Origin: an uncultured Actinobaculum sp.
GTDB taxonomy: Bacteria; Actinomycetota; Actinomycetes; Actinomycetales; Actinomycetaceae
Direction of reading: 5' to 3'
NCBI GenBank assembly: GCA_938020505.1
Contig: CALIHR010000016.1
Coordinates: forward strand, 1 to 64,000
DNA length: 64,000 bases
Positions 17,831 to 26,820 of the stretch are shown one piece after another; within the stretch, counting starts at the first letter, position 1, and each line of letters starts with the position of its first letter. The notes under the pieces are model-generated. The model had not been told where the DNA came from and searched no databases. It worked only from the letters and a program-made list of their open reading frames with translations. The position numbers and the translations under genes were made by a program.

Positions 17831-18628
17831 CTAGCTGCCTCGCACCTCCGCCTCGCCCGGCATGTGCGCCGTCGCGTATTCTTCGACAAAACGGGCCGTG
17901 TCCCGCCAACCGCCCACCGGATGCGCGTCGATTCCCAGGCGCAGCACCGGATAGTCGTTCCCGCCTTCATCGAGGCGGTCGCCGACGAAAAGCATGTCGG
18001 AGACGGCGATTCCCGTCTGGGACGAAAGCTCGCCGATTCCGTAGGCTTTGTCGATTCCCTTGCGGGTGACGTCGACCGACGTCGAGCCTCCCGAACGCAC
18101 TTCGAGCTCGGGAAGCAGCGCTGCGCAGGCGGCCCGCAACGCTTCCTTTTTCCCGCCGTCGGGGTCCCACGCCCTCTTCTCCTCGAGCGGCGCGTCCTGG
18201 CCGAGGGCGGAGAAGGTGATCTGAGACCCGCGGTCCTCAAGGATGGGGCCCCACGTGTCCTCGCGCCACAGGCCGAGCCTGCGCGCCTGGGATTCGAGGA
18301 CGTCCATGACCCTGCGACGTTCCTGGGCCGTGAGGTCCCTGGCGTAGATTTCAACCCACTTCCCGTCAATGTGACGCATATAGCGGGTGCCGCAGGTGGG
18401 CATGAGATGCAGCCTGCCCAGCTGCTCGACGGAAGCGCCCAGGTTGTCGAGCAGCTGGGAGGAGAACTGGCCGAACTGGCCCCCCGAAATCACGCAAACG
18501 TCTGCCAGGTCGAGAAGCCGACGCAACGCGGCGGCCATCCGATCGGGCAAAGGCGACTTCGAGGGGGCGAGCGTGTCGTCCAGGTCGAAGGCTATGAGCC
18601 GATAGTCCTTGCGGAGCGTGGAATCCAT
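17831..18628 (-). CDS. HAD-IIB phosphatase, phosphomannomutase-like
   Basis: A 265-residue HAD-superfamily protein. The nucleophile motif FDLDDTLAP is at residues about 14-22, motif II at VISGG, and the C-terminal region carries the eukaryotic-PMM-like signature STSVDVTRKGIDKAYGI followed by MLFVGDRLDEGGNDYPV. That signature, plus EDRGSQITFSALGQ, places it with PMM-like HAD-IIB proteins rather than alpha-D-phosphohexomutases. It probably acts on phosphorylated sugars; whether it is a mutase or a plain phosphatase is not clear. The gene is followed on the same strand by the VKOR gene. Confidence 0.82.
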   Translation of the reverse strand: MDSTLRKDYRLIAFDLDDTLAPSKSPLPDRMAAALRRLLDLADVCVISGGQFGQFSSQLLDNLGASVEQLGRLHLMPTCGTRYMRHIDGKWVEIYARDLTAQERRRVMDVLESQARRLGLWREDTWGPILEDRGSQITFSALGQDAPLEEKRAWDPDGGKKEALRAACAALLPELEVRSGGSTSVDVTRKGIDKAYGIGELSSQTGIAVSDMLFVGDRLDEGGNDYPVLRLGIDAHPVGGWRDTARFVEEYATAHMPGEAEVRGS

Positions 18629-18640
18629 TCGAAGGATCCT

Positions 18641-19153
18641 CTACTCCTTATCGTTGACTGCGTGCTCAAGGACAGCGCGGCTGAAGGCAGGAAGGAAAAG
18701 CCCGAAAGCAATATAGGCGACCGCTTTGGCCAAGTACGTAAAGATCTGCAGGGCGCCCCCTCCCGACGTGGCGACTGTGAAAAACTCAAAGAGGCCGTAC
18801 AACGCGAATCCCGCCCCTGCGATCAGCGAGATCAGCTGGGCGATCTTCGCAAGGGCGACGCCGCCCTTGGTCTGGAAGTTCATCGAGAAGGCCGCGCCGA
18901 AGCCGCCGCCTTGCCTGGGCTGCGGGAAGGCTTGCTGGCTGTAGCCGTAAGCGTCGGCTCCGGGCTGCGCATAGCCCTGCGGATTTTGACCGTAGGCGTC
19001 CTGGCCGGGCTGCTGGCCGTAAGCGTCTTGTCCCGGGGCGGGAGCTGCTGAGTATGCCGACGGCGCCCATCCCTGCTGGCCGGGCTGCTGGTAGCCCCCT
19101 TGACCGGGCTGCTGCTGGTAGCCCCCCTGGCCGGGGTTGTTCGGAACAGTCAT
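18641..19153 (-). CDS. Gln/Gly/Tyr-rich membrane protein of unknown function
   Basis: A 170-residue protein whose first 80 residues are low-complexity (repeats of PGQ, GGYQQPGQ, DAYGQ), followed by a folded membrane part with two hydrophobic helices (IAQLISLIAGAGFALYGLFEF and LAKAVAYIAFGLFLPAF). It resembles small actinobacterial membrane proteins with disordered N-tails, some of which belong to DUF4282, but the match is not certain. Start set at 19153 because a strong AAGAAAGGTG ribosome site precedes that ATG; an earlier in-frame ATG lacks one. Lies 12 bp upstream of the PMM-like gene. Confidence 0.7.
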   Translation of the reverse strand: MTVPNNPGQGGYQQQPGQGGYQQPGQQGWAPSAYSAAPAPGQDAYGQQPGQDAYGQNPQGYAQPGADAYGYSQQAFPQPRQGGGFGAAFSMNFQTKGGVALAKIAQLISLIAGAGFALYGLFEFFTVATSGGGALQIFTYLAKAVAYIAFGLFLPAFSRAVLEHAVNDKE

Positions 19154-19384
19154 GTTCGCACCTTTCTTGACGATCCATAGCCGACGAGCCTCGTTCGGCC
19201 AAGGACAATTTTCGTCGACGTAAGTCAGCAACGCCACTTCTACCCGCAAGAAGGGGTGTGGATACCTCCCCACGGGCGATATAGTGGCCTAGATGCCAAG
19301 CAAAACGCCGCATTGAACGTACCGGTGGAGTCTATCACCTCGCCGCTGCGCGCTCCCATAACCCGATCCAGTTGGAAGGCACAC

Positions 19385-20092
19385 ATGGCCACACCACATA
19401 TAGCCGCTGAGAAAGGCGACTTCGCGCCCGCCGTCCTCATGCCGGGCGACCCGAAGCGGGCGCAGCGCATGGCCGAAGCGCTGCTCAAAGACGCCCGAAA
19501 AGTCACGGACGTCCGTGGAATCGGCGGGTATACCGGCCTCTATCGGGGAAAGCCGCTTTCCGTCATGGCGTCGGGAATGGGCCAACCGTCGCTTGCGATA
19601 TACGCCACTGAGCTCTTTTCCTTTTACGACGTCGAACGGATCGTCAGGGTCGGAACGATGGGCGGCCTCGCCGCCGACGCCGCGCCCGGCGACGTCGTGA
19701 TCGCCCTCGGCGCGCACACCGACTCGTCGATTGTGGGCGGCGTCGTTCCCGGGATCCACTTCTCGGCCACCGCCTCGTGGAATTTGCTGCGAGCCGCGGT
19801 CGAGGCGGCAGGCGACGATCCCCGGGTCAAAGTGGGGACAGTCGTTTCGCGAGACCGCTTCTACGGCAATCCGATCGAACAGACGAAGCGCTTGGCCGAG
19901 ATCGGCACGCTCGGCGTCGAGATGGAGGCGGCGGTCCTGTACGCGATCGCGGCAGAGCTGGGCAAGGAGGCCCTCGCCGTCCTCACGGTCTCCGATCTCC
20001 TCTTCGACCCTGCCCGCGACATGACGGCCGAGGAGAGGGAGAGCAAGTTTTCGAAGGCCTTGAGCATCGCCGCGGCTGCGGCAGTCGGCTGA
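19385..20092 (+). CDS. deoD: Purine-nucleoside phosphorylase, DeoD type
   Basis: A 235-residue enzyme that splits purine nucleosides with phosphate in the salvage pathway. Family motifs seen: MPGDPKRAQRMAE (phosphate-binding loop, about residues 19-31), ASGMGQPS, GTMGGL, the substrate-binding GVEMEAAVLYA (about residues 177-187) and the catalytic SDL near residue 204. Start at 19385 is preceded by ggaaggcac. A TATAGT box at about 19279 could drive it. Its stop overlaps the next start as ATGA, coupling it to the DtxR-type regulator. Confidence 0.93.
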   Translation: MATPHIAAEKGDFAPAVLMPGDPKRAQRMAEALLKDARKVTDVRGIGGYTGLYRGKPLSVMASGMGQPSLAIYATELFSFYDVERIVRVGTMGGLAADAAPGDVVIALGAHTDSSIVGGVVPGIHFSATASWNLLRAAVEAAGDDPRVKVGTVVSRDRFYGNPIEQTKRLAEIGTLGVEMEAAVLYAIAAELGKEALAVLTVSDLLFDPARDMTAEERESKFSKALSIAAAAAVG

Positions 20093-20751
20093 TGGCGCTG
20101 TCGGCTTCGCACGAGGACTACCTTCGCGCCATATGGAAGCTCGGAGAGTGGCAGGAGAAACCCGTCACCCCGGGGGACCTCACGCGGACCCTCGGCCTTT
20201 CCCCCTCCACGGTTTCCGAGGGGGTTCAGCGCCTCGTCTCCATGGGGCTCGTGCGCCACGCCCGCTACGGCAACATTTCGCTGACCGAAGCCGGAAGGGG
20301 CGAGGCCGCCCGCATGGTCCGAATCCACCGGCTCATCGAAACCGGGCTCATGACGATATTCGGCTACTCGTGGGACGAAGTCCACGACGAGGCGGAGCAC
20401 CTCGAGCACGCCGTTTCCGCAACCTTCGTGGAAAGGTTGGACGCCGCGCTCGGCCATCCCCGGCACGATCCCCACGGAGATCCCATCCCCCGCCCCGACG
20501 GCTCGCTTCCCGAGGCGGAAAACGCCGTCTCCTTGGGGTCGCTCGGCCCGGGCGACGCCGGCGTCGTCCACCGCGTCGACGACACCGATTCGGCCGTGCT
20601 GAAGGAACTCGCCGACATCGGGCTGGTCCCCGGGGCCAGCGTGGGCGTCGCCGACATCAAACGCGGCCTCGGCCTCATGCGCGTGTCCACGCCTCAAACC
20701 TCGGCGGACATCTCCCTTTCGGTCGCCGACGCCGTTTCCGTCACGCGTTGA
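20092..20751 (+). CDS. DtxR/IdeR-type metal-dependent transcriptional regulator
   Basis: A 219-residue repressor. Residues 1-65 form the winged helix (SHEDYLRAIWKL... LGLSPSTVSEGVQRL), followed by the dimer/metal-binding domain with DEAEHLEHAVS and a HPRHDPHGDPIP segment containing the expected His and Glu ligands, and a C-terminal SH3-like (FeoA-like) domain. It would repress metal-uptake genes when loaded with Fe2+ or Mn2+; which metal is not decided here. It overlaps deoD by one base (ATGA) with no metal transport gene nearby. Start fixed by this overlap. Confidence 0.9.
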   Translation: MALSASHEDYLRAIWKLGEWQEKPVTPGDLTRTLGLSPSTVSEGVQRLVSMGLVRHARYGNISLTEAGRGEAARMVRIHRLIETGLMTIFGYSWDEVHDEAEHLEHAVSATFVERLDAALGHPRHDPHGDPIPRPDGSLPEAENAVSLGSLGPGDAGVVHRVDDTDSAVLKELADIGLVPGASVGVADIKRGLGLMRVSTPQTSADISLSVADAVSVTR

Positions 20752-20935
20752 CGCTGCGCCCCTCGGGCCAGCAGCGAGACGCCATGTGCTGGAGCATTTG
20801 TCACGCACCGACGCTGCGCATAGACGACCTTCATAGGCCCTGTCCATTGGCCTCCCTCGCAGGCCCCGCGGGACAAACCCGCGTGAGCCGGCGCGTCGCG
20901 ATGCGCGAGGATCTGAATCGCCATTCGCGTGGACG

Positions 20936-21045
20936 AACCCGCGTGCCTGCGCGTCGGCTCAGGGCATGGTTCGCACCCTGAACCGCATACTCGCCCTCAA
21001 CAGCATGTTTGCCCTGAGCCGCGCACTCACCCCGAGCCGCATACG
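20936..21045. repeat. Degenerate about 20-bp repeats in the spacer after the DtxR-type gene
   Basis: Between 20752 and 21026 there is no gene. The stretch contains serial imperfect units built on 'cat.. c-ccctgagccg' (near 20964, 20990, 21004, 21022 and 21035), and slightly upstream two copies of an 'acccgcgtg-gc-ggcg' unit. They look like decayed tandem duplications, not a CRISPR: units abut and are only 15-24 bp. Confidence 0.55.
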
Positions 21046-21173
21046 ACGTCGAAGTCGACGAAGGAGAAATCGACTGGGATCTGAGGCTCCCACACGTCCG
21101 TCAGCGCGTCGATGAGGTACTCGAGGGAATCGGCGTCTTCGCGACCGTCGGGGTCGCACCACTTTCTTGTCAT
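21027..21173 (-). CDS. Small acidic ORF, 48 residues, unknown
   Basis: A short open frame starting MTRKWCDPDGREDADSL and ending in a Trp/Asp/Phe-rich tail with VDFSFVDFDVVCGSG. The sequence is acidic with amphipathic-looking stretches and has codon use like the neighbouring genes, unlike the repeat-rich DNA around it. It lies antisense to nothing and sits in a 650-bp gap upstream of the SAM riboswitch. No ribosome site is convincing. It may be a genuine small protein or the tail of a decayed gene; I do not recognise a family. Confidence 0.4.
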   Translation of the reverse strand: MTRKWCDPDGREDADSLEYLIDALTDVWEPQIPVDFSFVDFDVVCGSG

Positions 21174-21313
21174 ACCGCAATCATCGCGGTGGGATCCGAC
21201 ACTTTTTCACCCCGCCTTCGAGCGAATTTGCCGCAGTCGCCAACTCCAAGGCTCGCCGCGCCGCGGCGCATTCTTGCACACGTCGGCGCCATGCGTATAT
21301 CTTTCTAGCTAGT

Positions 21314-21393
21314 TCATCTAGAGCAATCGAGAGACGTGGCTCGACGACGTTGCAGCAACCCGGGAGGCCGGGTGCTTCCGCCACGATCGATGG
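21314..21393 (+). promoter_or_regulatory. SAM-I-type (S-box) riboswitch upstream of metN
   Basis: The leader matches the S-box pattern: P1 5' strand tcatc (21314-21318), AGAG, then GAGAGACGTGGCTC, the conserved GCAGCAACC (21352-21360), a hairpin giving GGGTGCTTCCGCCA, and the P1 3' strand gatgg (21389-21393). The last two bases of P1 are the first two of the GGAGG ribosome site (21392-21396) before the ATG at 21401. Binding of S-adenosylmethionine would therefore close P1 and hide the ribosome site, lowering methionine uptake. It could belong to the related SAM-IV class; a covariance search would decide. Confidence 0.85.
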
Positions 21394-21400
21394 AGGAATC

Positions 21401-22387
21401 ATGATAACGCTGAGCGGTGTGACCAAAGTCTATCCGCGGCGCGGGCAAAAGCCGGTCGTCGCCTTGGACGACATCAACCTTGAGATCCCCGAGCGAGACA
21501 TCCACGGCATCGTCGGCGAATCCGGAGCCGGAAAGTCGACGCTCATTCGCTGCCTGACGGCCTTGGAGCGGCCGACGAAGGGCGTCATCCGCGTCGGCGG
21601 GCTCGATCTCGCCTCGGTTTCCTCGGGCCAGCTGCGCGAGGCCCGCCGGACGATCGGCATGGTTTTCCAAGGCGCCAATCTCCTCGACGCCAGAACCGCG
21701 CGGGAGAACATCGCCATCCCCCTCCGTCTGGCGGGCATGCCGTCTTCGAAGAGGGCCAAGCGCGTCAGCGAGCTGCTCGACCTCGTCGGCCTTTCAGACC
21801 GCGGAACCTCCTACCCGTCCGAGCTGTCGGGCGGCCAGCGCCAGCGCGTAGGCATCGCCAGAGCGCTCGCAGACAACCCCTCCGTCCTCCTCTGCGACGA
21901 GCCGACGTCCGCCTTGGACACGGAGACGACCGAGCAGATCCTCGGCCTCCTCAAATCGGTTCGCGACAGGTACGGCGTGACCGTCGTCATCATCACCCAC
22001 GAAATGTCCGTGGTGCGTCAGATCTGCGATTCCGTCACCCTTCTCGACTCCGGCCGGATTGCGGCGAGCGGACGGGTGGAGGACGTCGTCGCCGCCGTCG
22101 AATCGCCCCTGTCGCGGCAAATCGTTCCGCCCCCGCCGCTGGCGCCCGAGGACGCCCGCGGACGCACCGTCGTCGATGTGGCTTTCACGTCCCGGCCCGG
22201 TGAGCCTGCCGGCGCCCGCGTTCTCGACACAGCCCGCGAACTCGGCGCGGACATCGGCGCCGGGACCTTCGAGACGATCGGCTCCACGCAGGTGGCCCGT
22301 TTGGCCTTGACGGTGGACGCACGCGACGTCGCACGCGTCCGGACCGCGTTCGCCGACATAGACGTCGCAACGGAGGTGCGCGCATGA
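21401..22387 (+). CDS. metN: Methionine ABC transporter ATP-binding protein
   Basis: A 328-residue ATPase that powers methionine import. Walker A GESGAGKST (about residues 40-48), signature LSGGQRQRVGIARAL, Walker B VLLCDEPTSALD and the H-loop ITHEMS are intact. The C-terminal 80 residues form the NIL (ACT-like) domain, which in this family senses methionine and inhibits transport. Start set at 21401, after GGAGG; frames further upstream would enter the riboswitch. First gene of metNIQ; its stop overlaps metI. Confidence 0.94.
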   Translation: MITLSGVTKVYPRRGQKPVVALDDINLEIPERDIHGIVGESGAGKSTLIRCLTALERPTKGVIRVGGLDLASVSSGQLREARRTIGMVFQGANLLDARTARENIAIPLRLAGMPSSKRAKRVSELLDLVGLSDRGTSYPSELSGGQRQRVGIARALADNPSVLLCDEPTSALDTETTEQILGLLKSVRDRYGVTVVIITHEMSVVRQICDSVTLLDSGRIAASGRVEDVVAAVESPLSRQIVPPPPLAPEDARGRTVVDVAFTSRPGEPAGARVLDTARELGADIGAGTFETIGSTQVARLALTVDARDVARVRTAFADIDVATEVRA

Positions 22388-23058
22388 ACGACGGCACCTG
22401 GTTCAACAACTCAGCGATCAAACAGGAGCTTCTCCAGTCGACGATCGACACTCTCTTAATGGTCGGAGTCTCCACCCTCCTTTCCGTGGTCTTCGGCGGC
22501 ATTCTGGGAATCGTTCTGATCACCCTCAAGGAAAACACCGACGGCGCCAGCAAGTTCTTCGCCGCGATCCTGGGTTTCATCGTCAACGCGACCCGTTCGA
22601 TCCCCATGGTCATCGTGATGTTCCTGCTCATCGTTCCGACCAGGGCTCTCATCGGCAATGCGTCGGGATGGCAGGGAACGGCGGTCCCGCTCACGGTGGG
22701 CGCGATCCCCTATTTCGCGCGCCTCGTCGAGTCGAATCTTTCGGGTGTCGAGCGCGGCAAGGTCGAGGCCGCGCAGATGATGGGCGCCTCCAGAACATGG
22801 ATTCTTTGGGGCGTCCTCGTCCGCGAAGCGGTCCCCGCCCTCATCCAATCGGTCACCATCTTGGCCATCACCCTCGTCGGATACTCGGCGATGGCAGGGA
22901 TCGTGGGCGGCGGCGGCCTTGGAGCGCTGGCGCAGAACTACGGCTATTACCAGCACCAGTGGGATGCAATGACCATAATCATCGTCGTCATCGTCCTCAT
23001 CGTCCAGGTCATCCAGTGGGTCGGCGACATGCTCAGCCGGCTGGCCGATCACCGCTGA
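22384..23058 (+). CDS. metI: Methionine ABC transporter permease
   Basis: A 224-residue inner-membrane permease with about five hydrophobic helices. The cytoplasmic EAA loop that docks on MetN is visible (VEAAQMMGASRTWILWGVLV, about residues 128-147). It begins with the ATG that overlaps the metN stop (ATGA), so both subunits are made in step. It forms the channel of a D/L-methionine importer with metN and metQ, under the control of the SAM riboswitch upstream of metN. Confidence 0.94.
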   Translation: MNDGTWFNNSAIKQELLQSTIDTLLMVGVSTLLSVVFGGILGIVLITLKENTDGASKFFAAILGFIVNATRSIPMVIVMFLLIVPTRALIGNASGWQGTAVPLTVGAIPYFARLVESNLSGVERGKVEAAQMMGASRTWILWGVLVREAVPALIQSVTILAITLVGYSAMAGIVGGGGLGALAQNYGYYQHQWDAMTIIIVVIVLIVQVIQWVGDMLSRLADHR

Positions 23059-23176
23059 GGGGAAGCCAGCCGGGGAACGAACCCTCGCACCGCACGCCGG
23101 GCTTGCGCCCATTCCGACCTCGGGCGCACCCATTTCGTTCTCGGGCCAAGAAGCCCGCCCAGACCTAAGGAAAACC

Positions 23177-24019
23177 ATGTCTCGTTTCAAGCCTTTCATC
23201 GCTCTCGCCGCCGTTTCCGCGCTTGCGCTCTCCGCCTGCGGCGCCGACGACAAAGCGTCGTTCAAGGCTCCGGAGAAGAACTCCGACGGAACCGTCACGA
23301 TAACGGTGGGGGCGTCGCCCGTTCCCCACGCCCAGATTCTCAACTACGTTCAGGACAATCTGGCCAAGAAAGCCGGCCTCAAGGTTGAGATCAAGCAGTA
23401 CCAGGACTACATCCAGCCCAACTCTGCCCTTGACGAAGGCGAGATCGACGCGAACTTCTTCCAGCACGTCCCCTACTTGGAGGACGCCTCGAAGAAGAAC
23501 GGCTACTCGTTCGAACACGGCAAAGGCGTCCACATCGAGCCTTTGGGCGTCTACTCGAAGAAGATCAAGGATCTCAAAGACCTTCCCGACAATGCGACCG
23601 TCGCCATCAACGACGATCCCTCCAATCAGGCTCGCGCGCTCGAGCTGCTCGTGAAGAACAAGATCATCACGCTCAAGAAGAAGGATTCGCCGACCATCTA
23701 CGACGTCGAATCGAATCCGAAGAAAATTCAGCTCAAGCCGTACGCGGCGCCCTCGATTCCGGCGGCGCTGCCCGACGTCGACATCGCCGTCATCAACGGC
23801 AACTACGCGCTGAAGAACAAACTCACGCCTTCGAAGGACGCGCTGTACCTTGAACCGGGCAAAGACAACCCCTATGCGAACGTGCTCGTCTGGAATTCGA
23901 AGGCCGACAAAAAGACGGTCGAAGCGGTCAAGAAGCTCGACAAACTGCTTCATTCGAAGGAAGTCTCCGACTACATCAAAAAGACGTGGCCGGACGGCGC
24001 GGTGATCCCCTCCTTCTGA
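23177..24019 (+). CDS. metQ: Methionine-binding lipoprotein, MetQ/NlpA family
   Basis: A 280-residue substrate-binding lipoprotein. The signal peptide ends in the lipobox LSAC with the acylated Cys at residue 21. The mature part starts with VTITVGASPVPHAQILNYV and contains the family segment YQDYIQPNSALDEGEIDANFFQHVPYL and the later SKKIKDLKDLPDNATVAINDD motif. It captures methionine outside the membrane for MetNI. A 118-bp spacer separates it from metI and holds two imperfect 22-bp repeats built on gcgcccattc and ctcgggc; ribosome site 'aaggaaaacc'. Confidence 0.93.
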   Translation: MSRFKPFIALAAVSALALSACGADDKASFKAPEKNSDGTVTITVGASPVPHAQILNYVQDNLAKKAGLKVEIKQYQDYIQPNSALDEGEIDANFFQHVPYLEDASKKNGYSFEHGKGVHIEPLGVYSKKIKDLKDLPDNATVAINDDPSNQARALELLVKNKIITLKKKDSPTIYDVESNPKKIQLKPYAAPSIPAALPDVDIAVINGNYALKNKLTPSKDALYLEPGKDNPYANVLVWNSKADKKTVEAVKKLDKLLHSKEVSDYIKKTWPDGAVIPSF

Positions 24020-24069
24020 GCCCTCCTTATCACGACGGCTCGGGGGCGCGCACGCCTTCGCCGCCGCGC

Positions 24070-26820
24070 TCAGTCGGCCACGACGATCTTCGCCGTCGCG
24101 CCTCTCTCAGCGTACGTCATCGCGTGGTTGAGGGCGGTGTACGTCCCCGCCTCGGGTGCGACGAACTCGACGAACCCGCCCTGGGCGACGGACACGTCCA
24201 AACCTTGCGAGCCGGCGGAGCCGACGCTCTCTTTGCCCGGGGCGAAAGGATCGCACGAGGCCCGCGTGAGCCCCGAGCCGTCGCATCCTCTGCGGATGGA
24301 ATACCTGCCCTCGTACCACACCGTGTCAAATTGGGTTCCGACGACGTGGAAGGGGAGATCCAGATTGGGGCCGGCCGAGACCGCCCAGATGCGAACCCTC
24401 TCCCCTTTGCGCACCTTGATTGGGCGGTGAACGTACTGAAAGGGGTATCCATTGAAGGTGACGGCGCTGGGCGTCACCCGCGCGATGGCGTCGGCGTTTG
24501 CGGCGTCGGCCTTGCTCTGAGCCCAGTACTGCTCGCTCTGGACGAAAACGAACTCGCGATCGACGGGATCGACGTCCTCGGGATCGATGACGACGGCCCC
24601 GTGCATCCCGCTGGCTATGTGCACGGACAGCGGGGCCGTGCTGCAGTGATAGAGCCAGATGCCCGCGCGTTTCGCGGTGAACGTGTAAACGAGCCTCTCC
24701 CCCGGGGCGATCGTCTTCATACGCGAATCGGGCGAAACGTCGCCGGCGTGGAAATCGAGCGAATGCCCCATCGTGCCCTTGTTGACGAGCGTGACATTGA
24801 AGGTGTCGCCCACTTTGCCGCGCAGAATCGGCCCCGGCGAGGCTCCGTTGAACGTCCAGACCTTCTGCCTGCGGCCCGGAGCGACCTCTTTCTCCACCTC
24901 TTTGGCCTCAAAAGTGACGTTGTGCACCCTTTCGCTTCCAGCCGGGCGAAGAACCGGGTCGCTCGGGCTGAAGCCCTTTCCCGGCTTCGCGGAAAGCTCG
25001 GCGGCGCTCGGCAGGATCGCCTCCCCCGTCCCCGCGTGGTTCGAGCCGTGGCTCGAGCCTCCGTGACCCGAATGGGAACCGTCGGAGCCCGCAGGCGTCG
25101 GACCGGCCTTCCCGCGGCCTGAAGCGTGGGCCCCCGAAGCGCCGACGGCCTTGACCTTGAGGACCATTCCCGCCTGTCGGTGGCCGACGATCGTGCACCA
25201 GCCCTCCGTGTCCGCCTTGACGACGCCGACGTCGACCGTTCCGCTTTCCCCCGCCTCAACGGCGCCGGTTCCGGCGCCATTGGCGAAAACGAGGTCATGG
25301 CGCTGATCGCCGGTGTTCTTCAAGGTCACGACGAGCCTGTTGCCAGCCGGAACGTCAATGCTCGAAGGCGAGTACGCGAGCCCTCGGACGGAGACCTCGA
25401 CCTTGGTCACCGGGGCGTCGGCTTCGACTGCGGGGTCGGTCGCGGATCCCGTTCCCACGCCGGCGGCGACGGCGATGACAAGCGCAATCGACGTCACGCT
25501 CGCGCCAAGCGCCATTCGCGTCTTCGGAAGCTTCCTGGGCCCGCCCCCCGGCGGCGGAGGCGTTTCTTCGACGTCGAGGGACCGTTGGCGCAGGCTGTGG
25601 AATGCGACGAGGGCGACGCTCGCAGCGGCGCTGACGCAGGCAATCGCCAACGCAGCGGTTTTCGTGCGAGCCGATGGGGTTGCGAGTGCGACGGCCACCC
25701 CGCCGTTGACGAGGAACCATCGGGCCGCCGCGGAGGGTTCGACGCGTTCGAGCGTGCGCCTGAGTCTGGCGGGCCCGCCCCCGAGCACCACGGGAAGGAG
25801 AAAAGTGAGCGAGCCGACGACCGTTTGGACGGCCCCCGCCCCGATGAGGAGAGCGAATTGAATGCCCGTTCCCGTCCGCGCACGGGCGGCGTCGTGCGAA
25901 GCGAGCAGCTGAACGGCCCACGCCAGCGCGGCGACCATGATCCACGTGATTCCTGCGCCGACGAACCAGCCGTCGCCTACGGCGGGCATCGACCCTTTCC
26001 AGGATTTGGCGACGGGGACGAGCACGCCGAGAACGGCCGCGACAACCCACGCGATAACTGCCAGACCGGCGATTCTCGGCATGTCGAGGAGAGAGAAGAC
26101 GACGCCCGCGGCAACCGCGCCGGCCAGGCACGGCAGCGTTCGAGAGGACAGTGCGACGGCGTTGGGCGTCATTCGCGTCCGCGCAATCGTCGGCCCGAAC
26201 GTCACGAGCGTGCCGAGTATCGTCAAACCGACGAACCCCAGGGTCTGACACAGCGAATGGGCCAGCGCGAGCGCGTCGTGCCGGGAATAGACGGCGCTCC
26301 ACCAGCTCATAGCGATATCGCGCGAAGCGACGTCGACCGCCATGAACACGCCGATGAGGGCGCCGAGCACCAGGAACGTCGCCGCCGTTGCGTGAAACCG
26401 CAGAGTGACGGCGGCCCTGCCGAGGAAGGATCCCGACATGGCTTTGCGCAAGGCGGCGATGTGCCAAGAGATCGTCGCGACGACTGCGGCCCCGCCTGCG
26501 ATTCCCAGAAGCGCGGCGAACCCGCCGGTGATCGCCAACGCCCCGCCGAGCTGAATCACGCCCGCCGCCAGCAGCGCGAGCCTTGCCGCCTGCGCTTTCT
26601 GAGACTGCTGGCTCCGAGTGAGGGCGTCGGCGAAATGCCACGTCCACACGAGAATCGCGGAACCGATGAGACCGAGCCCGGCCACGTGAATCGCATACCA
26701 CGTCGGATTCGGCAGAACGGCGTTGAGGCACAGGGTCAAAAGCAACACTGCGGCCCATCCGAGCTGGATGCCCAGAGTTATCCGGTGCCACGCGGCGCGG
26801 GGTCGAGACGTCGTCTTCAT
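24070..26820 (-). CDS. Membrane-fused NirK-like multicopper oxidase with extra cupredoxin domain
   Basis: A 916-residue fusion. About the first 430 residues are a polytopic membrane region (ten or more hydrophobic helices with several His). Then comes a single cupredoxin domain with a complete type-1 copper set (HDLVF ... WCTIVGHRQAGM). The last 300 residues are a two-domain multicopper/nitrite-reductase-like part: HSLDFHAG, then the type-1/type-2 site LYHCSTAPLSVHIASGMHG, then LPFHVVG. These match copper nitrite reductase ligands, so nitrite reduction to NO is the likely chemistry, with the membrane part probably passing electrons; both are inference. Start at 26820 avoids an upstream ATG lacking a ribosome site. 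Confidence 0.8.
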   Translation of the reverse strand: MKTTSRPRAAWHRITLGIQLGWAAVLLLTLCLNAVLPNPTWYAIHVAGLGLIGSAILVWTWHFADALTRSQQSQKAQAARLALLAAGVIQLGGALAITGGFAALLGIAGGAAVVATISWHIAALRKAMSGSFLGRAAVTLRFHATAATFLVLGALIGVFMAVDVASRDIAMSWWSAVYSRHDALALAHSLCQTLGFVGLTILGTLVTFGPTIARTRMTPNAVALSSRTLPCLAGAVAAGVVFSLLDMPRIAGLAVIAWVVAAVLGVLVPVAKSWKGSMPAVGDGWFVGAGITWIMVAALAWAVQLLASHDAARARTGTGIQFALLIGAGAVQTVVGSLTFLLPVVLGGGPARLRRTLERVEPSAAARWFLVNGGVAVALATPSARTKTAALAIACVSAAASVALVAFHSLRQRSLDVEETPPPPGGGPRKLPKTRMALGASVTSIALVIAVAAGVGTGSATDPAVEADAPVTKVEVSVRGLAYSPSSIDVPAGNRLVVTLKNTGDQRHDLVFANGAGTGAVEAGESGTVDVGVVKADTEGWCTIVGHRQAGMVLKVKAVGASGAHASGRGKAGPTPAGSDGSHSGHGGSSHGSNHAGTGEAILPSAAELSAKPGKGFSPSDPVLRPAGSERVHNVTFEAKEVEKEVAPGRRQKVWTFNGASPGPILRGKVGDTFNVTLVNKGTMGHSLDFHAGDVSPDSRMKTIAPGERLVYTFTAKRAGIWLYHCSTAPLSVHIASGMHGAVVIDPEDVDPVDREFVFVQSEQYWAQSKADAANADAIARVTPSAVTFNGYPFQYVHRPIKVRKGERVRIWAVSAGPNLDLPFHVVGTQFDTVWYEGRYSIRRGCDGSGLTRASCDPFAPGKESVGSAGSQGLDVSVAQGGFVEFVAPEAGTYTALNHAMTYAERGATAKIVVAD

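Noticed and set aside
20133..20981. 282-codon arginine-rich frame over the DtxR-type gene
   Set aside because: Shifted-frame shadow of the regulator; no motif.
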